This document shows positions 61,439 through 64,000 of a stretch of 64,000 bases of DNA, one piece after another. The position numbers were made by a program, and so were the translations under genes. The notes beneath the pieces were generated by a model. It saw only the letters and a list, made by a program, of their open reading frames with translations, was not told where the DNA came from and did not search any database. The DNA is from Lachnospiraceae bacterium. GTDB taxonomy: Bacteria > Bacillota > Clostridia > Lachnospirales > Lachnospiraceae. Positions within the stretch are counted from its first letter, which is position 1, and each line of letters opens with the position of its first letter. The stretch lies in assembly GCA_910575835.1 (NCBI GenBank), contig CAJTGB010000006.1:62001-126000 (forward strand). The letters are read 5' to 3'.

Positions 61439-62536
61439 ATGAATTTATCAGATTCAAAGAAAAAACTGGCACTTGCCGGTGTCATCTGCGGACTTGTAGC
61501 GGCATGTCTTGCATTTCTTGGCAATCCGGCGAATATGGCGTTCTGTATCGCGTGCTTTATCCGTGATACTGCGGGAGCGCTTGGGATGCATCAGGCAGAG
61601 GTGGTTCAGTATGCGAGACCGGAGATCATCGGTCTGGTGCTTGGGGCGTTTATTATCTCTGTAGGGACGAAGGAATACCGTTCTACGGGAGGTTCGTCTC
61701 CGATGATCCGTTTTGTTCTGGGAATGATCATTGTGATTGGATCCCTTGTATTCTTAGGTTGCCCGCTTCGTATGATTATCCGTATGTCTGCGGGAGATTT
61801 GAATGCATGGGTTGCTTTGATAGGTTTTATTCTTGGCGTGGCGACGGGTGTATTTGCACTTAAGAAGGGCTTCAGCCTTGGACGGGCGCATGCGGTGAAC
61901 AGGGTGGGAGGAACCATGCTTCCGGTGATCATGGTTGGAATCCTGATCCTTGCATTGTGTTCGTCTGTATTGAAGGCAAGTGAGACGGGACCGGGAAGCA
62001 TGCATGCACCATTGATCGCGTCCCTGGTCGGCGGACTGGTCTTCGGAGCAGTTGCCCAGAAGTCCAGGATGTGCTTCGCGGGAAGTATCCGCGACGTGAT
62101 CCTGATGAAGAATTTTGATCTGTTCAGCGTGATTGCAGGTTTATTCGTGGTGATGCTGGTATTCAATCTGGCAACGGGACGTTTCGTGGTTGGATTCGAT
62201 ACGCCTGGAATCATCGCGCATTCCAACCATCTGTGGAATATACTTGGTATGTATACCGTAGGGTTTGCGGCAACGCTTGCCGGCGGATGCCCGCTGCGTC
62301 AATTGATCCTCGCGGGACAGGGCTCTTCTGATTCCGCGGTGACGGTGATGGGGATGTTCGTGGGCGCTGCGCTGTGCCATACGCTTGGAATTGCGGCAAG
62401 CGGAACGGCAATGAATGCAGAGACGCAGGAGATCGTTGCGGGCGCGGTGCCGCCGCATGGAAAAGTGGCTTGTATCGTCTGCATAATCGTATGCTTTGTT
62501 ATTGCATTTACCAACAAGAGAGACGAAGCGAAATAG
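61439..62536 (+). CDS. yedE: YedE-family selenium transport/metabolism membrane protein
   Basis: 365 residues from ATG 61439 (TTGGAGGA upstream). About nine to ten membrane segments of the YeeE/YedE type, with conserved cysteines in NMAFCIACFIRD, LGCPLRMIIRM, SRMCFAGSIRD and GGCPLRQLIL. YeeE relatives import thiosulfate; this subgroup co-occurs with selenium genes and probably brings in a selenium compound. A TusA-like gene follows, as in YeeE-TsuB pairs. Confidence 0.9.
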   Translation: MNLSDSKKKLALAGVICGLVAACLAFLGNPANMAFCIACFIRDTAGALGMHQAEVVQYARPEIIGLVLGAFIISVGTKEYRSTGGSSPMIRFVLGMIIVIGSLVFLGCPLRMIIRMSAGDLNAWVALIGFILGVATGVFALKKGFSLGRAHAVNRVGGTMLPVIMVGILILALCSSVLKASETGPGSMHAPLIASLVGGLVFGAVAQKSRMCFAGSIRDVILMKNFDLFSVIAGLFVVMLVFNLATGRFVVGFDTPGIIAHSNHLWNILGMYTVGFAATLAGGCPLRQLILAGQGSSDSAVTVMGMFVGAALCHTLGIAASGTAMNAETQEIVAGAVPPHGKVACIVCIIVCFVIAFTNKRDEAK

Positions 62537-62609
62537 GTTTGACGGTAAACTGTAAAAAAGGATTGAAATCATAAACGATACATAGTATTCTAGGAAAGAA
62601 GGTAATAAT

Positions 62610-62813
62610 ATGAAGGAAGTAGATGCAAGAGGTCTTTCTTGTCCGGAACCGTTAATGCTTACTGCGGAAGCGTTAAAAGGCGCTTCAGGGCCGGTGAAGA
62701 TACTGGTTACGGAGCCTCATCAGAGGATGAATGTTGAGAAATACGCCAAAGATCACGGCAGGAAGTCAACGGCCAGCGAGAAGGACGGATATTTCGAAGT
62801 GGTGATTGAGTAA
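62610..62813 (+). CDS. TusA-like sulfur/selenium carrier
   Basis: 67 residues, TusA fold, with Cys11 in GLSCPEPLMLTAEAL (the CPxP motif). TusA-family proteins carry sulfur as a persulfide; next to yedE it probably accepts the imported selenium or sulfur. GAAAGAAGG precedes the ATG. The DUF3343 gene starts two bases after its stop. Confidence 0.9.
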   Translation: MKEVDARGLSCPEPLMLTAEALKGASGPVKILVTEPHQRMNVEKYAKDHGRKSTASEKDGYFEVVIE

Positions 62814-62815
62814 AC

Positions 62816-63052
62816 ATGAGAAAAAAAGAATTAAAACTGGTTGTAACCTTCCATACTACTGCAGATGCGATGGCGATGGAGAAGGCCTGCAAGGAATATC
62901 AGGTTCCGGGGCGTATCATCCCGGTGCCGAGAGCAATCTCGGCAGGATGCGGATTGTCCTGGTGCGCCGCGCTGGACGACAGAGAACAGATCGTCTCCAT
63001 GATGCGCAGAGCGGGCATTGAAGAGGAAGCGATGCACGAATGTATGGTTTAG
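62816..63052 (+). CDS. DUF3343 putative Se/S carrier protein
   Basis: 78 residues of the DUF3343 (Se_S_carrier-like) family. It has a VTFHTTADAMAMEKACKE start and a Cys pair in SAGCGLSWCA. Proteins of this family co-occur with selenium genes and are thought to carry Se or S. Last gene of the cluster, before a UUCG-loop terminator. Confidence 0.86.
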   Translation: MRKKELKLVVTFHTTADAMAMEKACKEYQVPGRIIPVPRAISAGCGLSWCAALDDREQIVSMMRRAGIEEEAMHECMV

Positions 63053-63081
63053 CCGTGTGCGGGGAGCAGCGGCCAGAAGGG

Positions 63082-63104
63082 GGGATGCTTCGGCATCCCT
63101 TTTT
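63082..63104 (+). terminator. terminator of the selenium cluster
   Basis: GGGATGC (63082-63088), stable TTCG tetraloop, GCATCCC (63093-63099), then TTTTT. Confidence 0.9.
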
Positions 63105-63186
63105 GCGTACACGGAGCGGTACGCTTCGGCACAGCAGGCAGGGAGAAGAGAAAATCTTCCGTGCGCGATTGCCGTAAAAAAGAATA

Positions 63187-63226
63187 GAAAAAAGACAGGT
63201 ACATTCTGCGGTCAACATACCTGTCT
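63187..63226 (-). terminator. terminator of the TetR gene
   Basis: On the minus strand AGACAGGTA pairs with TACCTGTCT (63226-63193), followed by TTTTTTC. Confidence 0.75.
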
Positions 63227-63251
63227 TTCAGGGTGTAACATCCATAACTAA

Positions 63252-63839
63252 CTATACTCCTTTCACAAACATATCTAACACATGCGGCAGCAATCTGTCG
63301 CTCTGTTCGGTGAGTGAAAATTTTCCTTTGAATAGTGCCCAGTCATAGAGCAATGCCCGCTCGTACATAGCATAGATGTTCATCAGGTCTTCAGTTGTGC
63401 TGGTATTGCTGAATTTCCCGGATTCCAGGGCTTCGCCGATAATCTCTGAAACCCATTTGTAATAGAAGCGTTTCTTGTCAGCAAGCGACTTCTTATCCTT
63501 CGTAGTGAGCTGTGAAGAATAGAGGTAAGCAAGAAGGTTGATATCGACGCTTGTCTCGATCATATGGAACAGTTCGTGATTCAGAAAAAGCAGCTTGTCA
63601 TAAGCCGGCATATCGGGATCGATCACAGCAGCCAGTTCCTCATACTTCTGATCGAATAGGTAGGAGAGGGAGTTCAAAAGCGCTTCCTTTCCCTTGAAAT
63701 AGTGGTAAAAAGTACCTTTGGAGGTCTTGGACGCTGTAATAATGTCCTCCACAGTTGTGTTATCATATCCGTTCTTGTAAAATAAATTCCACGCAGCTTT
63801 TACAATACGGCTCTTCGTTGACCGCCTCTTACGTGGCAT
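63252..63839 (-). CDS. TetR/AcrR-family regulator
   Basis: 195 residues from ATG 63839 (GGAAAGGAG eight bases upstream; starts at 63845 or 63848 crowd the site). Helix-turn-helix RIVKAAWNLFYKNGYDNTTVEDIITASKTSKGTFYHYFKGKEALL, then a helical ligand domain. The regulated gene is likely outside the window to the right; no target inside is evident. Confidence 0.88.
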   Translation of the reverse strand: MPRKRRSTKSRIVKAAWNLFYKNGYDNTTVEDIITASKTSKGTFYHYFKGKEALLNSLSYLFDQKYEELAAVIDPDMPAYDKLLFLNHELFHMIETSVDINLLAYLYSSQLTTKDKKSLADKKRFYYKWVSEIIGEALESGKFSNTSTTEDLMNIYAMYERALLYDWALFKGKFSLTEQSDRLLPHVLDMFVKGV

Positions 63840-63923
63840 TGACATCACTCCTTTCCGATTGTAAATGAATATGAAGAGAAGCGGATTATTCTAACAGTAA
63901 CCCGCTTCTTTGCTTTATTGATT

Positions 63924-63952
63924 AGTATATCATATCTCTGCATAAAATGCAA
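63924..63952 (-). promoter_or_regulatory. promoter of the TetR gene
   Basis: On the minus strand TTGCAT (63952-63947), a 17-base spacer, TATACT (63929-63924). A long inverted repeat between promoter and gene (about 63874-63911, arms GAAGCGGxTTA/TAAxCCGCTTC) may be an operator. Confidence 0.65.
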
Positions 63953-64000
63953 AGATTAATATAACGCTTCTTTTGTTCTTTTGTTCTTCTTTTATATGAT

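Overview
The window looks like a chromosome segment of a gut Lachnospiraceae (Firmicutes, Clostridia, cluster XIVa). The evidence is moderate GC, strong AGGAGG ribosome sites, TTGACA/TATAAT promoters, Rho-independent terminators, a Clostridia-type Tad pilus tail with DUF6382-FHA and PP2C proteins, and a full selenium cluster whose SelD itself carries an in-frame UGA. Species cannot be fixed from the sequence alone.

Layout. (1) 1-6.8 kb: end of a Tad/type IVc pilus operon (DUF5702-like protein, TadE-like pseudopilin, prepilin peptidase, WG-repeat protein, FHA protein, PP2C phosphatase). (2) 6.9-14.3 kb: divergent sugar/sugar-acid catabolic cluster. The minus arm has a shikimate dehydrogenase-like protein, cupin-type phosphoglucose isomerase, phosphotriesterase-family hydrolase, KDPG aldolase and D-2-hydroxyacid dehydrogenase. 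The plus arm has a zinc alcohol dehydrogenase, a FGGY kinase that has lost its N-terminal half, and a DeoR regulator. The hydrolase gene has a single in-frame UGA at codon 39, followed by a hairpin at bacterial-SECIS distance, with every metal ligand intact. (3) 14.5-27.3 kb: accessory region with an IbrA/IbrB-like pair, a decayed AAA-ATPase, an Rpn-family nuclease with eight GISQ repeats, a HipB/HipA-like module, a chimeric gltP/aconitase relic, a GH42 beta-galactosidase, a two-component system and a second, intact AAA-ATPase lodged between that system and its likely ABC transporter (27.4-30.7 kb).

(4) 30.8-38.2 kb: chemoreceptor, PucR regulator, and an amidohydrolase / M20 peptidase / unknown polytopic membrane protein operon. 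(5) 38.2-42.0 kb: minus operon of a small membrane protein, a VWA protein and TelA. (6) 42.1-46.9 kb: a small gene, a possible small RNA with strong terminators, tRNA-Gly(CCC), and a LolD/MacB-like ABC system with a CARDB-type membrane protein. (7) 47-53.8 kb: PTS EIIC-like protein, CobO/BtuR, a small alarmone synthetase, a LacI regulator divergent from an inositol-dehydrogenase-like gene and a hydroxypyruvate-isomerase-like gene, and a PHP protein. (8) 53.9-63.1 kb: selenium cluster yedF, selD (Sec16), selA, selB, LysR, cysteine desulfurase-like protein, yedE, tusA-like, DUF3343. A TetR gene closes the window.

How it fits together: YedE, TusA-like, YedF, DUF3343 and the desulfurase-like enzyme plausibly import and deliver selenium; SelD makes selenophosphate; SelA charges tRNA-Sec; SelB decodes UGA. 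selC was not found in the window. This machinery makes a second reading of the hydrolase UGA possible: either an unrecognised selenoprotein or a fresh nonsense mutation. The truncated kinase in the opposite arm is evidence for decay in the same locus, so both readings stay open.
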